This document shows positions 24,220 to 34,893 of a DNA stretch of 64,000 bases, piece after piece. Every line of letters begins with the position of its first letter. Position 1 is the stretch's first letter. Below the pieces are notes generated by a model. The model searched no databases. It was not told the DNA's origin and saw only the letters and a program-made list of their open reading frames with translations. A program made the position numbers and the translations under genes. The stretch is from Eutrigla gurnardus (lineage: Eukaryota; Chordata; Actinopteri; Perciformes; Triglidae), in NCBI GenBank assembly GCA_963514095.1, contig OY741276.1, positions 55,001 through 119,000 of the forward strand. Direction: 5' to 3'.

Positions 24220-27200
24220 GCTGGTAGTACTGATGGTTACTTTGATACTACTGACAGTATTATAACTACTGACTCTACTACTACTATCACCACCACTACT
24301 ACTACTGATAGTATTGATAGTACTACTACTGACAGTATTATAACTACTGACTCTAGTACTACTATCACCACCACTACTACTACTGATAGTATTGATAGTA
24401 CGACTACTGACAGTATTATAACTACTGACTCTACTACTGCTACCACCACTGCTACTGCTGATAGTACTACTACTGACAGTATTATAACTCCTGACACTAC
24501 TACTACTATCACCACCACTACTACTACTGATATTACTGATATTACTACTAATGACAGTATTATAACTACTGACTCTACTGCTACTATCACAACCACTACT
24601 TCTACTGATAGTATTACTACTGCAGCTACTACTGACGGTATTATAAATCTTACTATGACTGATGCTACTGCAAGTGATGGTACTTCCCCTACTGACAGCA
24701 TTACAACCTCTAACACTACCTACACTGTTACGACAGATGCAGCTACTACAAGTACAACAACTCCTACTATCACAAATACAGCCAGTGCTTCTACTACAAC
24801 TGACAAATGGAGTATTACTACTGCCGAAACAAGTACTAGTAGTGATCCTACCATTATACTTAATACTGACAGTGTTCTTAATATCATTAGCTTCATGACT
24901 GATACTACCTCTACAACTTACTCTGTTAGTACAACTGATACAGATGACTTTCTTAAAGCTGGTGTAGACTGTACTACTACAACCATTTTTACTACTACTA
25001 GTAGTGCAGACACTGATGAATTATCAGACTATAGCAGTACAATAGAACCTACAGCAGACAAAACTCCATCCCGCAGTCCAGTACCAGACGCCACCACTAC
25101 CATTACCACTAGCACCTCCAGTTACACCAGTACCAACAGCCGCACTATCCCAGGCAGCAGCACTGACTCTGAGGTGTCTATTTCTGACCCAGTGACTCCA
25201 CCCTCTGACTCCATCTCCTCACCAAACAACACAGACTCCACCCCCACTGGGACTGGTACTACCAACCTGATCACTAGTCCTACCTCACCTGGTGATTGGT
25301 CTACAACATCAACCGGAGCACCAACAACAAAAAATATCTCAGAAATAACCCCTGCCAGTGATGGGGCTTCTTCTGAAGATACAGCTTCCATTGTGGCAAA
25401 CCCAACCAATCAAGCTGGAAATGCTCCACCCACAACAGGAGCTGACACAACTTCTGCTGATGTTCCTCCAGACAATCCAATCAATATTCCTCCTCCAAAT
25501 GTATCTTCTGCAGATGTTCCTCCAGAGGCCCCCTCCTCTAAGACTACAGATATTGTGATTGATGCACCTTCTCCTGATGACCCGCTTCCTGATGTACCTC
25601 TACCTGATGAACCTCTTCCTGATGTACCTACACCTGATGAACCTCTTCCTGATGTACCTACACCTGATGAACCTCTTCCTGATGTACCTGCACCTGATGA
25701 ACCTCTTCCTGATGTACCTACACCTGATGAAGCGCCTTCTGATGTACCTGCACCCGATTTACGTCCTCCTAATTTACGTCCCCCTGATGTACCTCTTCCT
25801 GATGTACCTCGTCCTGATGTACCTCTTCCTGATGTACCTCCTCTTGATGAACCTCCTCCCGATGTCCGTCTTCCTTATGTACCTCCTCCTGATGTACCTC
25901 CTCCGGATGAACCTGCTCCTGTGGTATCTCCTTCAGATATACCTCTTCCTGGTATACTATCTCCTGATACTCCTGCAGAAATCTTGCTGCCTCCTTCTGA
26001 AGAAGGGGGTGATGCTGGACTAGACACAAGCTCCACCACCTTAGAGCCATCTGACCCTGCTGGTGATTTGGCCCCTGTGGACTTCACCTTCCCCTTTCCA
26101 GATGATCCAAATTCAGCTGATCCAGGACCTGATTCTGGAACAGTGCCTCTTGGTGATCGATTGGTTGATGTTCCTGGATTAAATTCAATCGATTCTGGAC
26201 TGGATTCTGTCTCAGCAGGTCTAGATACAGAGGAAGCAACAAATGGTGGAACCAAATCAACTGGCCCTGATAGTACAAGCTCTGTTCTAGATTTTAGACC
26301 AGATTCTCCTCAAGAAGTAGATATTCCAGGAGTAGAGTCTTCTGCACCTCAGATGGAAGGACAGTCTTCTAGAGAGGATTCAGCTGCCGGTGGACCAGCA
26401 GGAGGTTCAGAGTTGAATGAAAAGGAAGACTCTGAACAAGAGAAGATAGAAGAGCAAAGAGAGGAGAAAGGTACAAATGCACTCATTACTCATGTTAAAA
26501 TATAGTGTACCATAAATCTTCACAAAGAAATCTGAACATTATCTCCATAGCCTCACACCACATAATATGGTCCTTAGTGAGGATTTGCTAAGTTGTCCTG
26601 GAGGTGAGTTAGAAGTTGTCATGTGACCTCAGCAGATGTGGCTTTAGAGAACTTCAGAGACAAAAAGCAAGTTGGAACCTGAGCTGGGATTTTTCAACAT
26701 CAGTAAATGAAGTTCACTTTGAGAGACTACTGACCTCAAGCTGGAATCAAGTCAATGCAAATGTATTTTCATAAATGGTAAATGGCCCTCATTTATATAG
26801 TGCTTTTCTCCAAAGCGCTTTACAGTAATGACTGACATTCACCCATTCATTCACACACATTCACACACCGACGGCAGAGTCAACCACGCAGGGCGACAGC
26901 CAGCTCGTCAGGTGCAATTAGGGTGAGGTGTCTTGCTCAGAGACACCAGGCACTCAGCTAGGAGGAGCCGGGTATCAAACCGGCAATCTTGCGGTCACCA
27001 GCCAACCCGCTCTACCTCCTGAGCTAATGCCCCCCCATCACAAAGGCCATCAGGTCCATTACACCCCTGATAAAACTAGTGATATGTTTTGGAGGGTGTG
27101 TGTGTTACACATGGACAACTGGCAACAACAAACTGGGAGGATCAATAAAGAAAGAGACATTATTAAGGAAGTCAGCTGAAAACGTATTGAGTTTCTATCA

Positions 27201-29999
27201 GAGCACCTGCAGCAGAAGGTTCACATGATGATCAATCAAACTATGCCCTAATAACCTCAACAATTCATATGTTCGTACACATTTGAAACTTTTCTTTCTG
27301 TGTTGAACCAAACAGTCACTGAGGCCAAAGATGAAAAAAAAGGAGAGAAGGTGAAAGATGACAAAGGATACGAGAAAAAAGGTACAACATATAGACACAG
27401 TTGGAGAGGTTCTACCTACCTGCTAGAGGCAACATTTGCGGGGGTTTCGTGTGGGATTCCTCCAGGATGGGAATCAATTCATGATCATCTCGTGACTGGG
27501 ACGGAAAATTGAAAGAGATCAGTTTTTATATATAAATATATGGGATTGGATGAGGGTCAGTCTTCAGGACTGGGATGAGCCAGGAGTTTATTTTGGGGAT
27601 GTAGGACGGGACTGGAGAGAAAATTCACCACTCTGTCACTACTGATTAGCATTATAACAGTGTCAGTAGTAGTCGAATAACTGCTAGTTGTAACAGTTCT
27701 CTCAATAAATATATCTGCTGCTACTAAGTAGTCATTTAATTTAGTCAAAGTCATACCCCTGTCATAGTCATAGTCATACCCCTGCTGCCTATTACCATGG
27801 TTACACATCTTGTTTTGTGTCCAAAGCAACCCAGAAGATTCTGATTCCAGGAGGACCAAAGTTCAGTCAGCTGTCCAAAATTGCCTACGTCACCTTCCAG
27901 GGTAAGAGCACCTTTGACACCCTGACTCCTTCACCTGTCTTGGCCTGTCCCCTGTAAATAGACTCCTCCCCTTTATAAATAGGCAGCTCCAGATAAACTG
28001 AAGGTGGTTTCAGATAGGGGGCCCTAGTTTCGTGGCGCAGCGCAGGGCGGCGCAGGGTGGCGGAGCCGGCGCAATGCAAGTTTCGACCCGCGCAGCCTTG
28101 CGCACGGTCAGTTTGGCAGTTTGGTGGATCGCCTGCGCCAAGATGGGTGTAGCGGCGCAGCAGGGGGAGGCGTCACAGATTCAGCTTGGCGTAGCGGAAG
28201 TTTCGTGGCAAAAAGCCTCGCCGAGACTGCGCTGAAAGCTCGCCAGCTCCAACCTGGTCTACTTAGTGTCATTGTGATGTCATTGGTTTTTGTGCATTTT
28301 GTGAGGACATGTTTAAGACCAAAATGTTGCAATTTCCATTAAATGAAAACACACTGTGAAAGGGTTAAAGCTGTGAGATGAAAAACAGAGACCTCCCTGA
28401 CCAGACAGGTAGTGCTGTCAATCAGCAGGTAAGCCCCGCCCCCTAAAGCATCCCCTGCTTTCTGGTCTGGTGGACTCTAAATGGACCATAATGTACTAAA
28501 TTAACATCATGCTGGATTGAAGAAGACTTGAAACTAGAGATTGAGACCATAAACTCATGTTTACAATGTTTACTGAGATAATACATCAAGAGAGAAGTAG
28601 GCTCACACGTTACAATATCACACGCTGTAATACGTTAGGTTATCACATGTTTTAATACATTACGATATCACATGTTTTAATATGTTACGATATCACACGC
28701 TGTAATACGCTACGATATCACACGTTTTAATACGTTACGATATCACACACTGTAATACGTTAGGTTATCACATGTTTTAATATGTTACCATATCACATGT
28801 TCTGCTGCATCAGTCTCTGAATGTATCTTGCTTTGAACTCACAGGTGTGTGTGTGTGTTTCTTACCTTCCTGTCAGACTGTGAGTGTAACGCTCACTCCA
28901 ACCGCTGCAGCTACATCGACTTCATCAATGTGGTCACATGTGTGAGCTGTAAACACAACACACGAGGACAGAACTGCCAGTACTGTCGCCTCGGTTACTA
29001 TAGAAACCCCTCGCTGCCGCTGGACCACAACGACGTCTGTGTCGGTCAGTAAAACATAATGTTCATACTCCTCTATTACTTTATTATATACTTTATCTTT
29101 CTTTCTTTAAAACACTGTTTATGATGATGTTGATGGTGATGATGATGATGATGATGATCGTGATGATGATGATGATGATGTGATGATGATGATGACGATG
29201 ATGATGATGATGATAATATTGATATGATGATGGTGATGATGAAGATGGTGGTGATGATGATGATGATGCTGATGATGGTGATGATGAAGATGGTGATGAT
29301 GTTGATGGTGATGATGATGATGATGATGATGATATTGATATGATGATGGTGATGATGTTGATGGTGATGATGTTGATGGTGATGATGATGATGCTGATGA
29401 TGGTGATGATAAAGATGGTGATGATGTTGATGGTGATGATAAAGATGGTGATGATGATGATGGTGATGATAAAGATGATGGTGATGATGTTGATGGTGAT
29501 GATGATGATGATGGTGATGATGGTGATGATGTTGATGGTGATGATAAAGATGGTGATGATGATGATGGTGATGATAAAGATGGTGATGATGATGATGGTG
29601 ATGATAACCCTGCCTTCGCCCAATGACAGCTGGGATTGGCTCCAGCCCCCCCGTGACCCTAAATACGCGGTAGAAAATGGATGGATGGATGGATGGATGA
29701 TGGTGATGATGTTGATGGTGATGATGAAGATGGTGGTGATGATGCTGATGATGCTGATGATGGTGATGATGAAGATGGTGATGATGTTGATGGTGATGAT
29801 GATGATGATGATATTGATATGATGATGGTGATGATGTTGATGGTGATGATGATGATGATGCTGATGATGGTGATGATGTTGATGGTGATGATGATGATGG
29901 TGATGATGATGATGATGATGATGGTGATGATAAAGATGGTGATGATGTTGATGGTGGTGATGATGGTGATGATAAAGATGATGGTGATGATGTTGATGG

Positions 30000-30034
<35 letters not shown>

Positions 30035-31102
30035 GTGATGATGTTGATGGTGATGATGTTGATGGTGATGATGATGATGGTGATGATGGTGATGATGTTG
30101 ATGGTGATGATAAAGATGGTGATGATGATGATGGTGATGATAAAGATGATGGTGATGATGTTGATGGTGATGATGATGATGATGATGGTGATGATAAAGA
30201 TGGTGATGATGGTGATGATGTTGATGGTGATGATGATGATGATGATGATGGTGATGATGGTGATGATGTTGATGGTGATGATAAAGATGGTGATGATGAT
30301 GATGATGATGGTGATGATAAAGATGGTGATGATGGTGATGATGTTGATGGTGATGATGATGATGATGTTGATGGTGATGATAAAGATGGTGATGATGATG
30401 ATGGTGGTGATGATAAAGATAGTGATGATGGTGATGATGTTGATGGTGATGATAAAGATGGTGATGATGGTGATGATGATGATGATGATGGTGATGATGG
30501 TGATGATGTTGATGGTGATGATAAAGATGGTGGTGATGATGGTGATGATGAAGATGATGTCTCTGTCTGTCCTCAGAGTGTGACTGTAACATGGAGGGCA
30601 GTGCTTCTCCTCACTGCTCTGACTCTGGTCTCTGTCAATGTAAAGACGGTGTCACAGGGAGGCGCTGTGACTCCTGTCTGCCTGGATACACCTGGAGAGG
30701 AGGCGGAGTCAGCTGCACAGGTACACAGGTGTTCAGTCAGCCTCCAGGACTCCGACAGGAGGTCAGAGAAATAATTTTATTAATAATCAATCATACTGCT
30801 CCCTCAGTCAACGTGTGTGATGACGAGCGGTTGATGTGTCAGAACGGAGGAACCTGCGTCGACCTCCAGCAGTGTGTTTGTCCAGACAGATTCACAGGTA
30901 AACACACCTGGATGATGTCACAGCTCAGGTGATGTGGGCGGGGACTGATGATGTCACTGATGATGTCCTGTGTGCAGGTACATTCTGTGAGAACAAAGTG
31001 TGTCTGAAGAAGAGCGGTTGCCTCGCAGAGGGCTCCTCCTCCTCTCTGACCTCACACCTTTACCTGCTGACCCTCAGTCTGATCTCGTCCACCTGCTGCT
31101 GA
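15679..31102 (+). CDS. ntng2: Netrin-G2 (GPI-anchored laminin/netrin family)
   Basis: GPI-anchored axonal/presynaptic netrin-G, a ligand of NGL/LRRC4-family receptors. Thirteen coding exons: 15679-15912, 18748-19006, 19426-19571, 19769-20007, 20107-20279, 21996-22019, 24107-26470, 27316-27381, 27827-27901, 28877-29044, 30577-30720, 30808-30897 and 30978-31102. Together they give an uninterrupted 1,368-residue frame. Signal peptide (about 1-22), laminin N-terminal domain (exons 1-4), LE1 (exon 5, CKCNLHASQC), variable cassette (exons 6-9), LE2 (exon 10, CSYIDFINVVTCVSCKHNTR), LE3 (exon 11), EGF-like module (exon 12), then hydrophobic tail LTSHLYLLTLSLISSTCC fitting a GPI signal. All exons from 6 to 12 are phase 1-1, so they can be skipped freely; omitting 6-9 gives 525 residues, close to human NTNG2 (about 530). 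The family call is secure. G2 rather than G1 rests on med27/ttf1 synteny plus similarity. Confidence 0.95.
15930..17300. repeat. GTGTGA/GTGTGAATGTGA hexamer minisatellite
   Basis: About 1.37 kb of GTGTGA, GTGAGG, ATGTGA and TTGTGACTGTGT hexamer variants in ntng2 intron 1, beginning 17 nt after the exon 1 donor. A higher-order unit TTGTGACTGTGTGTGTGAG recurs many times. It is open in several frames on both strands only because the period is a multiple of 3. Confidence 0.95.
17301..18747. other. ntng2 intron 1 remainder
   Basis: Two CA-rich runs (17964-17992, 18018-18048) each follow a duplicated AGATTAACATCAGTGTTAAT unit. A possible mobile-element relic lies at 18120-18480, with a 23-codon frame starting MASKKSTTHFWTDEKTVRLY at 18395 that resembles a Myb/SANT-like beginning. 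A G-rich stretch (18570-18640) carries repeated AGTAGGGGGAGG. No exon seen. Confidence 0.45.
20280..21788. repeat. Minisatellite seeded at ntng2 exon 5 donor
   Basis: About 1.5 kb of 22- to 36-bp units (CTGTATGAACCTGAACAAAC with ACACACCACCAACAC spacers, and CTGCATGTACC variants) starting exactly at the LE1 exon donor CCCCT|GTATGA. Every unit with CACCT|GTATGA repeats the donor sequence, giving dozens of donor look-alikes. A block of about 370 bp (20590-20850 and 21000-21240) is itself duplicated. Confidence 0.95.
21789..22419. other. ntng2 introns around the 24-nt exon
   Basis: Apart from the micro-exon at 21996-22019 (acceptor TTTCAG, donor GTAAGT), which adds EAAETAA plus a split Cys and Thr, the flanking sequence shows no recognisable element. 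Confidence 0.5.
22420..22797 (+). mobile_element. SINE with (GGAT)n tail
   Basis: Full-length-looking copy: head GGGCTGCACGGTGGTGTAGT with B-box GGTTTGATTCCCGG, body GTTCCTTCTGTGTGGAGTTT and GACATGCAGGATGGGGATAG, tail TACAGGATAAGCGGTAGACA then GGAT repeats. It belongs to the same family as 13352-13741 and 52132-53034. It sits in the ntng2 intron before the giant exon. Confidence 0.88.
23010..23923. mobile_element. Non-autonomous DNA transposon, AACTAAACCCC ends
   Basis: The left end AAAGAGCAACTAAACCCCC (about 23011) is matched by an inverted right end GGGGTTTAGTTACTCTT (23906-23922). No transposase frame. Internally, GGGTCCTATGTTCC-type motifs form a second inverted pair (23545-23587 against 23757-23812). 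TTAA on the left and TTGA on the right may be a decayed TTAA duplication. It lies about 180 bp upstream of the giant ntng2 exon. Confidence 0.6.
24107..26470 (+). CDS. ntng2: Giant mucin-like exon of ntng2 (788 codons)
   Basis: A 2,364-nt exon with acceptor TCTCTGACAG|CGG and donor GAGAAAG|GTACAA, phase 1 at both ends, matching the 24-nt exon before it and the 66-nt exon after it. It encodes a Thr/Ser/Asp segment rich in TTTTT and DSIITTDST repeats (24157-24620), a non-periodic Ser/Thr/Pro region (24620-25550), an 8-residue PDVPTPDE/PLPDVPLP proline-acidic array (25560-25920), and a non-repetitive acidic Ser/Pro/Gly tail (25920-26470). Only one or two Cys are visible. It would form an extended, probably O-glycosylated stalk between LE1 and LE2. 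The 550-bp non-repetitive tail staying open argues against a repeat artefact. Whether it is constitutive or alternative cannot be told. Confidence 0.8.
26764..27043 (-). mobile_element. tRNA-derived SINE
   Basis: Reverse-oriented copy of the 11826-12090 family. The tail GGCCCTCATTTATATAGTGC lies at the left; the head (CCAACCCGCTCTACCTCCTGAGC, tRNA-like A box in antisense) is at the right. It lies in the ntng2 intron after the giant exon. Confidence 0.8.
27382..28876. other. ntng2 introns flanking the 75-nt exon
   Basis: The small exon 27827-27901 (ILIPGGPKFSQLSKIAYVTF) lies here. A GC-rich repeat-like stretch with many GGCGCAGC words occupies 28015-28240. A ~32-bp tandem array of TAATACGTTACGATATCACA variants is at 28605-28800. 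Otherwise unremarkable. Confidence 0.6.
28605..28800. repeat. ~32-bp short tandem array
   Basis: Six or so diverged copies of CACGCTGTAATACGTTACGA and CACATGTTTTAATACGTTAC in the ntng2 intron before the LE2 exon. Confidence 0.8.
29118..30560. repeat. GATGAT-type minisatellite with SINE relic
   Basis: About 1.4 kb of GATGATGGTGATGATGTTGA and GGTGATGATAAAGATGGTGA units in the ntng2 LE2-LE3 intron, ending 17 bp before the exon 11 acceptor. A SINE 3' fragment with GGATGGATGGATGG tail is embedded at 29607-29698. Open frames on both strands are period-3 artefacts. Confidence 0.95.
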
Positions 31103-31254
31103 TGACAGACAGATGTGACATCAGACGTGTTGATGGTAAATAGTCTCACAGCTCCTTCACTGACCAGGAAGCTGCTGCTGGAGCCACACCAGCTGGGCCT
31201 GTTTCCCAGGATGCATTGCAGGCTGATCCTCTCCATCACTGAATCAGCCTCATC

Positions 31255-31310
31255 TACACACACACACACACACACACACATGGATATGTGTGTGTGTGTG
31301 TGTGTGTATT
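31255..31310. repeat. (CA)n...(GT)n inverted microsatellite
   Basis: A CA run of about 24 bp, ATGGATATG, then a GT run of about 24 bp. The two halves are complementary, so the ntng2 3' UTR could form a hairpin here. Confidence 0.85.
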
Positions 31311-31350
31311 GTGTGTAAATGTTTTGCTGTTATTTGTTATTTTCTACCTA

Positions 31351-31356
31351 AATAAA
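31351..31356 (+). terminator. ntng2 polyadenylation signal
   Basis: AATAAA about 250 nt after the ntng2 stop, beyond a CA/GT microsatellite (31255-31310) that can form a hairpin. Confidence 0.6.
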
Positions 31357-31588
31357 AACCTACAAAAATCATTTGTATTTATTTCCTCTTTTAAATGTAC
31401 GATCACGTCAGTGTCATGCTCTAAACCTCCACCAGGGACAAATCCTGTTCACATTTATTCTTATTCAGAATAAGAATAACATGAAGAATACGTTATTCTT
31501 CATATTATAACGAACTCGGGACGGAGACAGTGAAGGAAAGTCATTCATGTTTCGACAAATAAAATGTTTATAAAAAAAGAAAAAGTAT

Positions 31589-31999
31589 GGGTGCAGTCGA
31601 ATAGTCAAAAAATAAGGTTCTAACTCCTATTCCTAACTCCTATTCCTTGACCTCTGGGGAAAAGGTCACGGGGTTAAGGAAAGGCGATAGGAGAACTCAA
31701 AAGGACTTAGGAATAGTCGACCACGGTGCTCAGAGAATCCGACCGGACTTTCACTAAGCTACGTCATTATAACGCGGCCGCTGATGATTGACAGCTGATG
31801 ATCGGCACCGGTGATTGACGTGCGTCTGCGCTGGATAAACTACAATAATGGACTACAAAAACGCATCGTCCACTTCTCCACATGTTGGTTTTATAAACAG
31901 CTGGTTCACTGACCGGCTTCAGGTCCAGCAGCTCCTCCTTCCTGTTTGACCGTTTGCTGTATTTACATTTCATTTGTGGTTTTAGTTTCGTTTCTGTCA
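31589..31999. mobile_element. Truncated copy of GGGTGCAGTCG transposon
   Basis: Starts GGGTGCAGTCGAATAGTC and stays highly similar to 4480-4890 up to TTTCGTTTCTGTCAAA. It then stops, lacking the right half and right inverted repeat. The next element (the PHD-finger inverted-repeat element) begins at the truncation point. Confidence 0.85.
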
Positions 32000-32009
32000 A
32001 ATTTGAAAT

Positions 32010-34893
32010 ATGAATCAAAAAGTATGTTTAATATGAAGCATTTTTACTGAACCAATGTGGAGAAATTCAAGTATAAATGTCCCATATTTATACCTGAGAT
32101 AGCATCTTTGACCACATTTGAGCTACTGTAAAAACATTTTGCTCAATAATTCCAGGCTATGGGTGGTAAATTTGACTTCTACACATAATTGACTACAAGT
32201 ATGTTTAATATTAAGCATTTTTACTGTACCAATGTGGAGAAATTCAAGTATAAAATTCCCATATTTATACATGCAGATTGCATATTTGACCACATTTGAG
32301 CTACTGTAAAAAGACTTTGCTCAATAATTCCAGAATGACACTGATTGATTTGAGTTGAGGACATCTCTGACTACATACATACCAAAAATGAAGCATTTTT
32401 ACTGTACCAATTAAGAGAAATTACAAAGTAAAAGTCCTACATTTAACGAATAATAGGCAGAGGTATGAATATTTGAGGTGCTATAAAAATACTTTTCTCA
32501 ATAATTCCAGAATGACACTGATTGATTTGAGTTGAGGACATCTCTGACTACATACATACCAAAAATCAAGCATTTTTACTGTACCAATTAAGAGAAATTA
32601 CAAAGTAAAAGTCCTACATTTAACGAATAATAGGTAGAGGTATGAATATTTGAGGTGCTATAAAAATACTTTTCTCAATAAATCCAGAATGACACGTATT
32701 GATTTGAGTTGAGGACATCTCTGACTACATACATACCAAAAATCAAGCATTTTTACTGTACCAATTAAGAGAAATTACAAAGTAAAAGTCCTACATTAAA
32801 CGAATACGTAGATTTCTGAATATTTCAGGTGCTATAAAAATACTTTTCTCAATAATTCCAGAATGATACTAATTTATTTGTGTTGAGGACATCTCTGACT
32901 ACATACATTCCGAAAATCAAGCATTTTTACTGTACCAATTAAGAGAAATTACAAAGTAAAAGTCCTACATTAAACGAATACGTAGATTTCTGAATATTTC
33001 AGGTGCTATAAAAATACTTTTCTCAATAATTCCAGAATGATACTAATTTATTTGTGTTGAGGACATCTCTGACTACATACATTCCGAAAATCAAGCATTT
33101 TTACTGTACCAATTAAGAGAAATTACAAAGTAAAAGTCCTACATTAAACATCAGCGTAAACGCTTGGCGCTGCAAATACTTGTAGCCTCAGGTGAGTAAG
33201 AACTTTTCATAGTTATATTGTGATATTGTACTATAGTAATCAAGATCTAAAATATATATTTTTATGTTAAGTGTTTGACATGGATAACAACTGTGCCATG
33301 TGTTCAACGAAAAAACCACCGGGTCCAGGGCCTGCCTTCACTAACTGGGTAAGTTATAATTTTATTCTTGTCATTGTTTGTTTGTGCATTTGTAAATTGT
33401 TTTTGAGAGACAATAAGGAAAACATGAAACGAGGGCAGAGAGATGGGAAATAACGTGCAACAGAAAGTAGCTCCTTGATATTATCAGCAGCATGCCACTC
33501 AGTACCTTCCTCATTTGGCATATGCCCTTAGTGCCTTGGCAGGTTAATATAAATTACAACCGTTACAGTTTGGTCTTGAGTACATTTTCATCAATCAGTC
33601 CCAAGTTGATGAATCATCTTGTGACAAAATTCTTATTCAATAATGCACAACAGTTTGTATGTTATGCTCTCTTTGTTTTCCTAAATTGTATGCTGATTAT
33701 TACATTATGAGCTTTTCTTACAATTAAATTATTACAGAACGTGCAGTTTATATTAGGAGTTGATACTTTATGAAAACAGCAATCGAACGTTTTAAAAGTG
33801 TATTAACACTCTAAAAACTGTATAAAACTGGCTTTTGTGGTGAAACTTCTAATTTGGTCTTTTTCAGATTCAGTGTGACAGCTGTTCCCGTTGGTTTCAC
33901 GTCCAGTGCCTGCAGATGGACCCAGCGCAAGTTACAAATATGAGTACTACTGAGTGGAATTGCTGTCTGTGTCTGTAACGAATCGATAAACAGTGTGTAC
34001 AACCTATTTTTTCCCCCTATGATGCACTTTTTTCTGTGTATGCACATGGAGTGGTGGCCTTATTTTTACTTTATAACACTGCAGGGAACTATTGTTTTTA
34101 TTTATTTGTTTGTTCATTTGTTCACTATATAATAATGCTTCTGACAGCCCCCTGCACCTTTTGTGTCAAATTCTTGTTGAGAAATTCTGTGAATTAAACG
34201 TGTTTTAAGGAATTTCAACAAGATTTTATGTGAACAGTTTGTGATAATTAAATTTGACACATTCAGTTTTATTCTGGAATTATTGGAAGATATACAAACT
34301 ATTCATCAATGTGAATGTGGGACATTTAATTTGTAATTTCTCTTAATTGGTACAGTAAGAATGCTTGATTTTCAGTATGTGTGTAGTCAGAGATGTCCTC
34401 AACACAAATAAATTTGTATCATTCTGGAATTATTGAGAAAAGTATTTTTATAGCACCTGAAATATTCAGAAATCTACGTATTCGTTTAATGTAGGACTTT
34501 TACTTTGTAATTTCTCTTAATTGGTACGGTAAAAATGCTTGATTTTTGGTATGTATGTAGTCAGAGATGTCCTCAACTCAAATCAATCAGTGTCATTCTG
34601 GAATTATTGAGAAAAGTACTTTTATAGCACCTCAAATATTCATACCTCTACCTATTATTCGTTAAATGTAGGACTTTTACTTTGTAATTTCTCTTAATTG
34701 GTACAGTAAAAATGCTTCATTTTTGGTATGTATGTAGTCAGAGATGTCCTCAACTCAAATCAATCAGTGTCATTCTGGAATTATTGAGCAAAGTCTTTTT
34801 ACAGTAGCTCAAATGTGGTCAAATATGCAATCTGCATGTATAAATACGGGAATTTTATACTTGAATTTCTCCACATTGGTACAGTAAAAATGC
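32010..34893. mobile_element. Long-inverted-repeat element carrying a PHD-finger minigene
   Basis: The left arm (about 32020-33148) is roughly six tandem ~175-bp units with AAGCATTTTTACTGTACCAA and CTCAATAATTCCAGAATGA. The right arm (about 34265-34893) is the same family in reverse complement, with about four units. The ~1.1-kb centre holds a two-exon frame for a PHD finger (33280-33978). The right end abuts another repeat at TTAAAGGAG. Long inverted arms built of subterminal tandem repeats around a short gene suggest a DNA transposon, but I see no transposase. Confidence 0.75.
33280..33978 (+). CDS. Stand-alone PHD-finger protein (two exons)
   Basis: Exon a is 33280-33348 (MDNNCAMCSTKKPPGPGP..., donor TGG|GTAAGT) and exon b is 33868-33978 (acceptor TTTTTCAG, QCDSCSRWFHVQCLQ...EWNCCLCL, TAA). 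Joined, they give 59 residues with a full C4HC3 zinc-binding set: CAMC, CDSC, H-VQ-C and CCLC, with the Trp before the last Cys pair. A further 5' exon is possible (CCTCAG|GTGAGT at about 33191-33197 and an acceptor just before TGTTTGACATGG). It sits inside inverted-repeat arms, so it is probably transposon-encoded. PHD fingers bind histone H3 tails; the target here is unknown. Confidence 0.6.

Noticed and set aside
24237..24716. Minus-strand 159-codon Val-rich frame
   Set aside because: Antisense of the Thr-rich part of the ntng2 giant exon; no splice or family support.
29093..30592. Poly-His/MMVMMLMV frames up to 499 codons
   Set aside because: Products of the GATGAT array inside a ntng2 intron.
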